Part shown: in pieces, positions 55,030 to 62,780 of the stretch
Layout of the letters: the number at the start of each line of letters is the position of its first letter
Numbering within the stretch: the first letter of the stretch is position 1
NCBI GenBank assembly: GCA_947589325.1
Contig: CANQAM010000004.1
Location: 1-64,000 of the forward strand
Length of the DNA: 64,000 nucleotides
Direction: 5' to 3'
Origin: an uncultured Bacteroidales bacterium
GTDB lineage: Bacteria; Bacteroidota; Bacteroidia; Bacteroidales; UBA11471
Program-made: the position numbers and the translations under genes
Notes under the pieces: model-generated
Databases searched by the model: none
The model's input: the letters and a program-made list of their open reading frames with translations, nothing else
Told to the model about the DNA's origin: nothing

Positions 55030-55992
55030 ATGTGGAAATTCGAACCGATATTGAAACAGACTTTATGGGGCGGTGAAAGCATCGCCCCATTCAAACACCT
55101 GCATACCGGCTTGCATCACGTGGGCGAAAGCTGGGAGCTTTCCGGCGTGAAAGGCGACGAGTCGGTCGCAGCCGACGGCGATGATGCGGGCAAAAGCATC
55201 ACTCAACTGTTGCAGGAACAGAAAGAAAAATTAGTCGGAAAAGCCAATTATGCCCGTTTCGGCGACACCTTTCCCCTGCTCGTGAAATTCATCGATGCCC
55301 GCGAAGACCTTTCGATACAGGTGCACCCGAACGACGAACAGGCCATGGCCCGGCACGGGAAACGCGGGAAGACCGAAATGTGGTACATCATCGATGCGGC
55401 ACCCGATGCGCGCCTGCGTTCGGGATTTTCGAAAGCCATTACGCCCGAAGAATATGCCGCTCGGGTGAACGATTCGACCATCACCGACGTACTGCAAGAG
55501 CACCATGTAAAACCGGGCGATGTGTTTTTCCTTCCGGCCGGCCGCATACACAGCATCGGGGCGGGAACTTTTCTTGCCGAGATACAGGAAACGTCGGACA
55601 TCACCTACCGCATATTCGACTTCAACCGCCGCGACGCCGACGGGCATACCCGCGAACTGCACACCGACATGGCCAAAGAGGTAATCGACTACACCGTGCT
55701 TCCCGACTACCGCACGCACTACAAAACGGTCGAAAACCAGCGGGTGAATTTGGCGCGCTGCGACTACTTCACCACGAATCTTTATGTGCTGAACCGCGAC
55801 ATCGAAGCCGACTACTCCGACTTGGATTCGTTTGTGGTGCTTATCGGCATCGAAGGCGGGTGCACCGTTGCCGCCGGCAGCCGGAGCGTAAGCCTGCAAG
55901 CGGGCGAGACACTGCTGCTGCCGGCAACTGCCGGACGCATTGCCATTCGTCCCTGCCGCACGTGCAAATTGCTGGAAACGTATATCGTATAA
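55030..55992 (+). CDS. manA: Class I mannose-6-phosphate isomerase
   Basis: 320 residues from ATG 55030; an upstream in-frame ATG at 54973 overlaps the kinase gene and is unlikely. Type I phosphomannose isomerase motifs: FEPILKQTLWGG, SWELSG, LSIQVHPND and EMWYII (zinc ligands), FLPAGRIHSIGAG and ETSDITYRIFDFNR. It interconverts mannose 6-phosphate and fructose 6-phosphate, feeding glycolysis. Next to a ROK kinase and a permease it suggests that the PUL releases mannose, although many Bacteroidota carry such genes for housekeeping. Confidence 0.92.
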   Translation: MWKFEPILKQTLWGGESIAPFKHLHTGLHHVGESWELSGVKGDESVAADGDDAGKSITQLLQEQKEKLVGKANYARFGDTFPLLVKFIDAREDLSIQVHPNDEQAMARHGKRGKTEMWYIIDAAPDARLRSGFSKAITPEEYAARVNDSTITDVLQEHHVKPGDVFFLPAGRIHSIGAGTFLAEIQETSDITYRIFDFNRRDADGHTRELHTDMAKEVIDYTVLPDYRTHYKTVENQRVNLARCDYFTTNLYVLNRDIEADYSDLDSFVVLIGIEGGCTVAAGSRSVSLQAGETLLLPATAGRIAIRPCRTCKLLETYIV

Positions 55993-56073
55993 AAGATTTT
56001 ATCGGGAAAATACTATCGAACGGAAAGAATCCGTCTGCGGCGGAGTAATGCTTTCTATAAAACCCTGCCGCCC

Positions 56074-56121
56074 AAAAGGAATATTCCTATACCCTCACGG
56101 GCGAAAGAATATTCCTTTTTT
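56074..56121. terminator. Bidirectional terminator between manA and the GH2 gene
   Basis: Arms AAAAGGAATATT (56074-56085) and AATATTCCTTTT (56108-56119) with T/A runs on both sides serve the plus-strand manA operon and probably also the convergent minus-strand GH2 gene ending at 56175. Confidence 0.85.
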
Positions 56122-56174
56122 CATCTTACCTTAAAAAATTAAAAACCTGTTGAAAATCCTCAACCTATTACAAA

Positions 56175-59100
56175 CTATAAAAACAACCTAAAAACTTCAA
56201 CTTTTTTTTTCATCATTACAGAAACAATATAAGCACCTTTACTCAACTGTGTCGTTAAAATGCCTTTTCCGTCCACTGCGACTTTGGAAACAATTGCCGC
56301 TGCCGTATTGTAGACACACAAGACGGCTTTTTGGGGCACATCGTAGCAGATACGACCGTCGTTCACATAAACATTAACGTCTGCGGCCTCTTTTTTTTTA
56401 AGGGCATCGGTCGTTTTCGGATTGAAAGACGACTTGGCAAACGCGCTGCCGCGCTTTCCGTTGTCGATGGCCTGCACTCCCCATTCATAATCGGCGTTTT
56501 CGTCGGGTACCGACATCGAATACGAAGTAGTCGTTATCTGTCCGGATATTTCGCCGACTTTTATAAAACCGGTTTGCAAATCAGCCGGGACGGTCATAAA
56601 GAAATTCGGGGAGTCGGATTTTTTCAAATACAGATTATATTGCAAGGCAGCTGCGGGAGTGACATCGTCGGACGAGGCGCTCCACGTAAAAGTTGCCATT
56701 TTTTTGTTTTTATCGTACGTGCATTTCAGATTTTGGGGAGCCGAAGGGGCTTCGTTGGCGGCTATGTCTTTTGTGGAGGAGACATTTTGCCACAACTGGG
56801 CCGAGCATTCTTTCGAGCATACTCCATTCTGAGCCCACCCCATATTCCATGCGTCCAGATAACCGTCGTTGTCGTAATCTATCAGGTGGTTGTTTCCATG
56901 ACTGATTCGGCTGAAAGCGCCTTTTTTACCAAACGGGTCGGTATAATATGCGCCGAAATCATCGAAAGCGAAATCTCCGAGATTGAGGTAGAGCCATGTC
57001 GTAATTTCGTGCTGCTGTCCATGACCGCCGACCAGAATATCGGGCAAACCGTCGTGATTGACGTCGGCTATCGAAGGGGTGGCGCCATCTACGCCTTCAA
57101 AACCGCAAAAGGCATCGTTCAGCATTTCAAAAGTTCTTCCTCCGTTGTTTTTATATATAAAAAAAGATTTTGTGCTGCCGCCTCCTTTGTTTCGGGAGAA
57201 ACCGGTTACGAGAATATCCATGAGGCCGTCGGCATCGAAGTCTGCCGTTGCACAGGAGGAGTCGTAGGAGCCGAAAAGCTGTTGGTCGGTTTCACTGAAT
57301 GTTCCGTCGCCGTTGTTCCAGTAAACATGCAGATTTCCTTCGTTGGGGCCATATCCCGACGATACGATGTCGAGCCAGCCGTCATTATCCATGTCGGCAA
57401 ATTGCACGGAGCCTCTTGCCAAGCCGAGAAAGGGAGCGGTGCCATCGAGCGGGGTTTCCTGCAAGACGAAGCCTGTTCCGCCGTTGTTTTTGTAAAGATA
57501 TACAGCGCGGCGGTCGTGATGTACGACTACTTCGCCCGTCTCCGAAAGCAAGCCGTCAGGGTCTTCGTAATCGTCTCTGCCGGTAACGACGATATCCTGA
57601 TAGCCGTCTTTATCGTAATCGCCCACCGATACCCATGCCCGGGAGCGGCCGCCGTCCATCGGATTGTATATCGGGGCTATTCCCATGCGGTTTCCCGACT
57701 TGTCGGCAAGGTTCACCTCTTCGAAAGTGCAGGTGCCGTCGGGCTGCACTCCCTTGTTTTCGTAAAGGAAAGCGGCTACGTCGTTCAAATCGTTTTCATA
57801 TTCTTTTTTTTTCAATCCGGGCATAAACAGGTCGAGCAGGCCGTCGTTGTTGTAGTCGAGCCACACGGGGCAGGCATAAAAGCATACATCGAAAGGGCTT
57901 TTTTCACGTACGAACGTATTGTTACCGGTATATTCGTAATACACGGACGCATCTTGGCGCGAGCCGGAAAGGTGGGGATTTCTGCCCGAATAGACGAGTT
58001 CCAGCGTACCGTCGTTGTCGAAGTCGCCCCAAGCCACGTTCGAGCGGTCTGCCGTATGATAGAATTCGTGAAGGACGCCGGAGGTTTCAGCGGGTACGGG
58101 ATTGGCAATTTTTGTGAATTTCGGTGTCGGAGCGGTTCCGGCAGCGGGCATTTCCGTGTATGCGGGATTTTCCAAGTCGTCGTAATTTTCGGTATAGGCA
58201 AAGTCTTCGGTAACGAAAGCCGTGATGCCGATATCCATAATCTGCTGCCCCGTGCCCTGTTTTCCGGCAAGAGCTATCAGATTCCAGCTATTCGGCTTCA
58301 ATGTTTTTTTGGCATCGTCTGATATGTCCTGCGGCACGTAATTGAATACGCAGCCCGGGCGCGATGCCGCCCACACGCCGTTGATATACACTTCTACATC
58401 GTCGTCGTGGAAGATAAGGAAGCGCAGTTTATCGATATTTTCCTGCGAGATATCGCCCAGATAGAACCAGCGGCGCATGTAGATTTGGTTTGTATTCCAT
58501 TCGGTGGAAACATATTCGCTGGCGGGTTCGGACATATTCGCTCCGAAGGCGGCAAGGCCTTTCGACCAGCTTCGGTCGTCGAATTCCTTGGCAAACCAGT
58601 GGCGCGGCACCTCGGTCGTCGTGTTGTAGCGCCAGAGGTATTTATGGTCTTTTGCCGTGGAGAGCACCGTTTTCAGCTGCACTTTGCTTTGCGGCATGGC
58701 GATGCACTCTTCGATTTTGGCTTTCAGTTCGCCGGTCGGCGAATAGGGTTTCAGCACGCGGCGGTCGTAGGTGAGTATGCCGTTTTTCTCTATTTCGACA
58801 TCGGAAATCTGAGTATATACGGCGGCGTTCAAGCCCTGATAGTAAAAGTCTTTTATCTTGTCGCACAAGGAGCTGAAATATGCCGTAAAGTCGCGGTCGG
58901 TTTCTACGGTAGTGTATTGGAAGTCGCCGCCGGGCCAGATATGGCCGGGCACTTTCAGCGTGATGCCGCCATATTCGCCGCACACGGCAGCCCGATTGGC
59001 ATTCGAGGGGCACGACGGGTCGGGATAGTTGTGGGTATCGATGACGTTTCCTACTTCGGCATCGGTCCAGCCGCTGGCGCAGCATATCAACGAGGCACTG

Positions 59101-60506
59101 CCGTAGCGGGAAGGCACCAGCGAATTCACATTCGCGTCCATGTTCATGGTTTCGACCACGGTATTGAACTGTCCCCACCCTTCGTTGAATACGATCCAAT
59201 GGACGATACTCGGGGCGTTTTTGATGGCTTTGATATCGCGTATCGATTCCTCCTCAAAATTCCTCATGGCAAAACTTTCGTGTCCTTGCGGCAGATTGGG
59301 GCTCGGCAGGTCCTGCCATACCAATATGCCTTCTTTGTCGCAATGGTAATACCAGCGGGCGGGTTCTATTTTGATATGTTTCCGCACCATATTGAATCCC
59401 ATCTCTTTCATGACCCGGATATCGTACAGCAGGGCTTCGTCGCTCGGGGCTGTGTACAGGCCGTCGGGCCACCAGCCCTGATCCAGCGTACCCATTTGAA
59501 ATATCTGTTCATCGTTCAAAAAGATGCGGGGTATGCCGTTTACTTTTTTCACTTCTATTTTACGCATACCGCAGTAGCTTTTCACGGCATCGGTTTCCAC
59601 GCCGTCTTTCCGGAGCGATATTTCAAGGTCGTAGAGATAGGGGTCGGCCACCGACCAGAGGCGGGGATTTTCGATCTGTATGATTGCGATACGGTTGGGA
59701 GCGGCATTCTGCACCGAGCCCACAACGGCGCCGGAGCGGTCTTTCACCTGCGCGGTGAAGGTTACTCCCTCGGTGTTATCATCGGAACAGACTTTCAGAT
59801 AGAGCAACGACTGTTCGACGCAGGGTTCCATTTCTATGGAGCTGATATGCACTTCGTTCACCGGTTCCAGCCATACGGTCTGCCAGATTCCGCTCACGGC
59901 GGTATACCAGCATATCGATGGATTTTTGGACTGTTTGCCGGTAGGCTGGCCTTCGACGCCGGTATTATCATATATATATACGGCTATTTCCTGCTCGCCT
60001 TCGGATTTCAAGGCCGACGTTATGTCGAAATAGAAGGGGTCGTATCCGCCCGTATGCGTACCGACTTGCACTCCATTGACATAGACGGCCGTTTTCCAAT
60101 CGACGGCGCCGAAATGGAGCAAGATGTTTTTGCCTTTCATTTCGGCGGGAATCGTTACTTTGCGGCGATACCACCATACCTGTTCATCGTTTTTTTCCAT
60201 GACACCCGACAGGGCCGACTCTATGGGGAAGGGCACCAGTATGCTCTTGTCGTAATTGAAATCGACCGAATAGGCTTCATCGGCGGTTCCCCGGCGGAGA
60301 TCCCACACGCCGTTCAGATTGAGCCACGACGGCCGCACCATTTGCGGACGCGGGTATTCGGGCAGGACGTTGTTCGGGTCTATCGTTTCCGACCATTTCG
60401 TCATCATGGGGCCCTGTTTCATCTGCCACTCGGCAGCAAAAGAAAATTCGGCGAGCAGCAGCGCTGCGCCTGCGAACAAATTTCTCAAATAAAAACGTTG
60501 TTTCAT
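56175..60506 (-). CDS. GH2 glycoside hydrolase fused to FG-GAP/VCBS repeats, FN3 and a sorting tail
   Basis: 1443 residues from ATG 60506 (signal peptide with LFAGAALLLAEFSFA). GH2 part: sugar-binding sandwich (WLNLNGVWDLR; VWWYRRKVTIP; VYVNGVQVGTHTGGYDPF), barrel with WIVFNEGWGQF (acid/base Glu442) and AVCGEYGG (nucleophile Glu511). A further sandwich is followed, at about 850-1270, by FG-GAP/VCBS repeats (VAWGDFDNDGTLEL; WLDYNNDGLLDLFM; FADMDNDGWLDIVSSG; TADFDADGLMDILVTG; IADVNHDGLPDILVGG), each with a Ca2+-type DxDxDG loop. An FN3 domain (SAPQNLKCTYD) and a T9SS-like tail (GAYIVSV) follow. GH2 enzymes are usually 600-1100 residues, so this fusion is unusual. Family activities: beta-galactosidase, -glucuronidase or -mannosidase. 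Confidence 0.85.
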   Translation of the reverse strand: MKQRFYLRNLFAGAALLLAEFSFAAEWQMKQGPMMTKWSETIDPNNVLPEYPRPQMVRPSWLNLNGVWDLRRGTADEAYSVDFNYDKSILVPFPIESALSGVMEKNDEQVWWYRRKVTIPAEMKGKNILLHFGAVDWKTAVYVNGVQVGTHTGGYDPFYFDITSALKSEGEQEIAVYIYDNTGVEGQPTGKQSKNPSICWYTAVSGIWQTVWLEPVNEVHISSIEMEPCVEQSLLYLKVCSDDNTEGVTFTAQVKDRSGAVVGSVQNAAPNRIAIIQIENPRLWSVADPYLYDLEISLRKDGVETDAVKSYCGMRKIEVKKVNGIPRIFLNDEQIFQMGTLDQGWWPDGLYTAPSDEALLYDIRVMKEMGFNMVRKHIKIEPARWYYHCDKEGILVWQDLPSPNLPQGHESFAMRNFEEESIRDIKAIKNAPSIVHWIVFNEGWGQFNTVVETMNMDANVNSLVPSRYGSASLICCASGWTDAEVGNVIDTHNYPDPSCPSNANRAAVCGEYGGITLKVPGHIWPGGDFQYTTVETDRDFTAYFSSLCDKIKDFYYQGLNAAVYTQISDVEIEKNGILTYDRRVLKPYSPTGELKAKIEECIAMPQSKVQLKTVLSTAKDHKYLWRYNTTTEVPRHWFAKEFDDRSWSKGLAAFGANMSEPASEYVSTEWNTNQIYMRRWFYLGDISQENIDKLRFLIFHDDDVEVYINGVWAASRPGCVFNYVPQDISDDAKKTLKPNSWNLIALAGKQGTGQQIMDIGITAFVTEDFAYTENYDDLENPAYTEMPAAGTAPTPKFTKIANPVPAETSGVLHEFYHTADRSNVAWGDFDNDGTLELVYSGRNPHLSGSRQDASVYYEYTGNNTFVREKSPFDVCFYACPVWLDYNNDGLLDLFMPGLKKKEYENDLNDVAAFLYENKGVQPDGTCTFEEVNLADKSGNRMGIAPIYNPMDGGRSRAWVSVGDYDKDGYQDIVVTGRDDYEDPDGLLSETGEVVVHHDRRAVYLYKNNGGTGFVLQETPLDGTAPFLGLARGSVQFADMDNDGWLDIVSSGYGPNEGNLHVYWNNGDGTFSETDQQLFGSYDSSCATADFDADGLMDILVTGFSRNKGGGSTKSFFIYKNNGGRTFEMLNDAFCGFEGVDGATPSIADVNHDGLPDILVGGHGQQHEITTWLYLNLGDFAFDDFGAYYTDPFGKKGAFSRISHGNNHLIDYDNDGYLDAWNMGWAQNGVCSKECSAQLWQNVSSTKDIAANEAPSAPQNLKCTYDKNKKMATFTWSASSDDVTPAAALQYNLYLKKSDSPNFFMTVPADLQTGFIKVGEISGQITTTSYSMSVPDENADYEWGVQAIDNGKRGSAFAKSSFNPKTTDALKKKEAADVNVYVNDGRICYDVPQKAVLCVYNTAAAIVSKVAVDGKGILTTQLSKGAYIVSVMMKKKVEVFRLFL

Positions 60507-60550
60507 GGCGTTTGTTTTTTCGTTGTCGGTCAAAATTAATTTCATTGAAA

Positions 60551-60582
60551 TTGTTTTTATAGCATAAAACGTTCAATAAATA
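60551..60582 (-). promoter_or_regulatory. Conserved two-block upstream motif, copy 1
   Basis: On the minus strand: TATTTATTGAAC, 9 nt, TATAAAAACAA, 45-76 nt before the GH2 ATG. The same two blocks with the same spacing lie upstream of the next minus-strand gene (62728-62759). TTGAAC resembles the AAC-type -35 of ECF sigma promoters. A separate -7-like TAATTTTG lies at 60538-60531. I read this as a shared promoter or operator. Confidence 0.55.
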
Positions 60583-60707
60583 AAAAGAAAGTATCGACCG
60601 CACATTTTTTCGGCAACTTCGCAGCTGTGAGGCAGTTTCCGGCGCCGGTGCCGGCGCGACTCCGGCGAAAGGCGGCGCCGCTTGGCGGGCGGGCGCTTCA
60701 GGAAAGG

Positions 60708-60745
60708 AAAAAATTGCCCGAAATAATCGGTATTATTTCGGGCAA
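60708..60745 (-). terminator. Rho-independent terminator of the CBM-like protein gene
   Basis: Perfect 14-bp arms TTGCCCGAAATAAT (60714-60727) and ATTATTTCGGGCAA (60732-60745), with an A-run at 60708-60713 that is the T-run on the minus strand. The stop codon lies 26 bp away. Confidence 0.9.
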
Positions 60746-60770
60746 AACAACTTAAAATTAACCTTATGGT

Positions 60771-62678
60771 TTATTTCACGATTACTTTATAAGTATGTTC
60801 CTTACCGTTTTCATTAACCGTTACCAGATAGAGACCTTTGTCGGCACGGCAAGCGGTCATACCGGGTTGGGCAACGCCTTCCGATACCAAAGCGCCCACC
60901 AGCGATACCACTTTGTAGGACAAAGGCTTGTCGGCATCGACTACGATTTGTCCGTCGGCACCATAAACGGTTACGCCTCCGTCAAAAGATTCTGCTACGG
61001 CACCGGGTTCCGGATCGGGATCGGGATCGGGATCAGGATCTGGATCTGGGTCAGGGTCAGGAGTAACTGTCGGCCTGTTTTCAAAATAGATGTCGAATAC
61101 ATTTGCACCGGCGTCATTGCTCTTCAAAAGGGTATAAACCATATAGAGCTCGTGCTTTCCGGTTACCGGAGTGGTTATGGCGCCGGACGTATGTTTCTTA
61201 ACGCCCCATGTGCCTGTGGCCTGAAGCCAAACTCGGGCTATCGGTTCGTGGCCTTCGAGAATCATATCCCGCTCATTTTCCCATTGGTTGCTGTCATATA
61301 TCCCGTCAGCCTCCAAATCGATGTAGAACGCGAAATTGGCTTCGTCGATTTCGCCCCACCATTCTCCTTGTGAAGCATAATTTACAACAATCGTATTGTA
61401 ACTTCCATCGCCAAAATCGATACCTTCTTCATCTTCCGGATTATAGAAGTGAAGTACGGTTCCATTGCCCGTATAGCCGACATTTCCACCGTCTTCAAAC
61501 CGGCCTTTATACATAACCTCGCACACCAACGTGTCGCTTAGTTGCCCTCCTGTCGTACCGGAAAAAGCGATATGGAAAGGATCTTCGGTAACAGGTACGT
61601 CATCGATTAATGTTATGCCGCAGCCGTCGCTCGGCTCCCAGAGATTTCCTTTCCAAAAAACGATATCCCCTATATTGAAATCGCCGCCGACCCATTTGGC
61701 AAGCACACGGTGCGTACCCGTAGTTTCTTCGATATTGGCAACCACGGGATAAGCCAGCTGCAAGTTTGAAATTCCTGTCCATATCCTTGCCAGCAGATTT
61801 TCGGGATTCGTTTCATCATCGAGATAGAGTTCGAGGTAGCGCTGCATGTCGGCAGTTTCAAAATTGCGACGCAGATAGGTTACCACCTGATTATAACCCT
61901 CACCGAAATCCACTTCACCGTAGTCGATAACCACGCCTTCGCTGGTCCAGCCCCACGTGTTTTCGCCGTCTACATCTATGCGGGGAGTGATTTTGGCTGG
62001 ATCTTCTTCGTGCTCAACCCCTTTTATCGCCTTAGCTTCGGTAGCTTTCAAACGGAAAGCATTTTCGAGCGTATCGCTCTTCATATCGGGCCGGCGCAGG
62101 CAACGGCCATAGAGCCAATCGTGGTCTTCCGGGCCCATAATATCCTCGGCGGAGAAAAGTTTTTCGTAAAATCTTACCGCCTTGATATTGCCGCTGCCAT
62201 CGAACAACGAAAGAAAGACATTCTGTTTTCCCTTAGGTTGTACAAATTCGATACCCTCTAATGCGGCGAGTCGTTCGGGCAGGGGCGCCTGCTTCTTCGC
62301 AGTTACCGTATCGGTAAAGGTAAAATAGCGCGAATAGCCCTGCGTGTCACCGAGGAAGATATAGGCAAAGGGTTTGGCGTCTTCGTAAGTGGTGCCCGCA
62401 TGCAGAATGGCATATCCATCTCCACTCCAACCTCTTGCAAAATCGATTCCGACTGCGGCATATTTCGAGCCGTCTTCGCCGAAATCCACTTCACCCAAGG
62501 AAGCGTAAAACGTTTCCGTATTAACGTTGTCGATACACAAAAGAAGACGGTTGAATTGGGCTCCTTCGATCTCGACACCGCTTTTGTAGTTGGTCTTAAT
62601 GACCAAATCCTCTGCCACAGCCGATGTAGCAAACGACAGAGACAGCAATGCTGTCAAAATTGTAAATTTCTTTTTCAT
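60771..62678 (-). CDS. Secreted beta-sandwich (CBM6-like) protein with Pro-Asp linker and sorting tail
   Basis: 635 residues from ATG 62678 (MKKKFTILTALLSLSFATSAVA). Three related beta-sandwich modules share the pattern DYGEVDFGEGYNQVVTYLRR / FGDGSYNTIVVNYAS / LGEVDFGEDGSKYAAVGIDF and end in a long ARIWTG or ARVWLQATGTWG strand; these resemble CBM6-type modules. An acidic (Pro-Asp)8-type linker lies near residue 545. The last 70 or so residues (LSYKVVSLVGALVSEG; DKGLYLVTVNENGKEHTYKV) are a T9SS-like sorting domain. No catalytic motif was recognised. It is probably a surface glycan-binding protein linked to the PUL. Confidence 0.65.
   Translation of the reverse strand: MKKKFTILTALLSLSFATSAVAEDLVIKTNYKSGVEIEGAQFNRLLLCIDNVNTETFYASLGEVDFGEDGSKYAAVGIDFARGWSGDGYAILHAGTTYEDAKPFAYIFLGDTQGYSRYFTFTDTVTAKKQAPLPERLAALEGIEFVQPKGKQNVFLSLFDGSGNIKAVRFYEKLFSAEDIMGPEDHDWLYGRCLRRPDMKSDTLENAFRLKATEAKAIKGVEHEEDPAKITPRIDVDGENTWGWTSEGVVIDYGEVDFGEGYNQVVTYLRRNFETADMQRYLELYLDDETNPENLLARIWTGISNLQLAYPVVANIEETTGTHRVLAKWVGGDFNIGDIVFWKGNLWEPSDGCGITLIDDVPVTEDPFHIAFSGTTGGQLSDTLVCEVMYKGRFEDGGNVGYTGNGTVLHFYNPEDEEGIDFGDGSYNTIVVNYASQGEWWGEIDEANFAFYIDLEADGIYDSNQWENERDMILEGHEPIARVWLQATGTWGVKKHTSGAITTPVTGKHELYMVYTLLKSNDAGANVFDIYFENRPTVTPDPDPDPDPDPDPDPDPEPGAVAESFDGGVTVYGADGQIVVDADKPLSYKVVSLVGALVSEGVAQPGMTACRADKGLYLVTVNENGKEHTYKVIVK
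61012..61059. repeat. Hexanucleotide tandem repeat coding for the Pro-Asp linker
   Basis: Eight copies of a GGATCG-like hexamer (variants GGATCA, GGATCT, GGGTCA), read on the minus strand as Pro-Asp codons. In-frame gain or loss of units would change linker length only. Confidence 0.85.
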
Positions 62679-62727
62679 AAACACAGATTTTAAGGTTATT
62701 TGTAGGGTAAAAGTAGTTGTTCGAATT

Positions 62728-62759
62728 TTGTTTTTATAACACGTACCGTTCAATAAATA
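62728..62759 (-). promoter_or_regulatory. Conserved two-block upstream motif, copy 2
   Basis: On the minus strand: TATTTATTGAAC, 9 nt, TATAAAAACAA, 50-81 nt before ATG 62678. The blocks and spacing are identical to the copy upstream of the GH2 gene; the 9-nt spacer differs, so it is not simply a recent duplication of a longer stretch. Probably a shared promoter or operator. Confidence 0.6.
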
Positions 62760-62780
62760 GAAATCATGTCCGAAATGCAG

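Noticed and set aside
58407..60539. A 710-residue plus-strand open frame (and 56331-58322)
   Set aside because: Antisense shadows of the GH2-FG-GAP gene, which has both catalytic Glu motifs and calcium loops.
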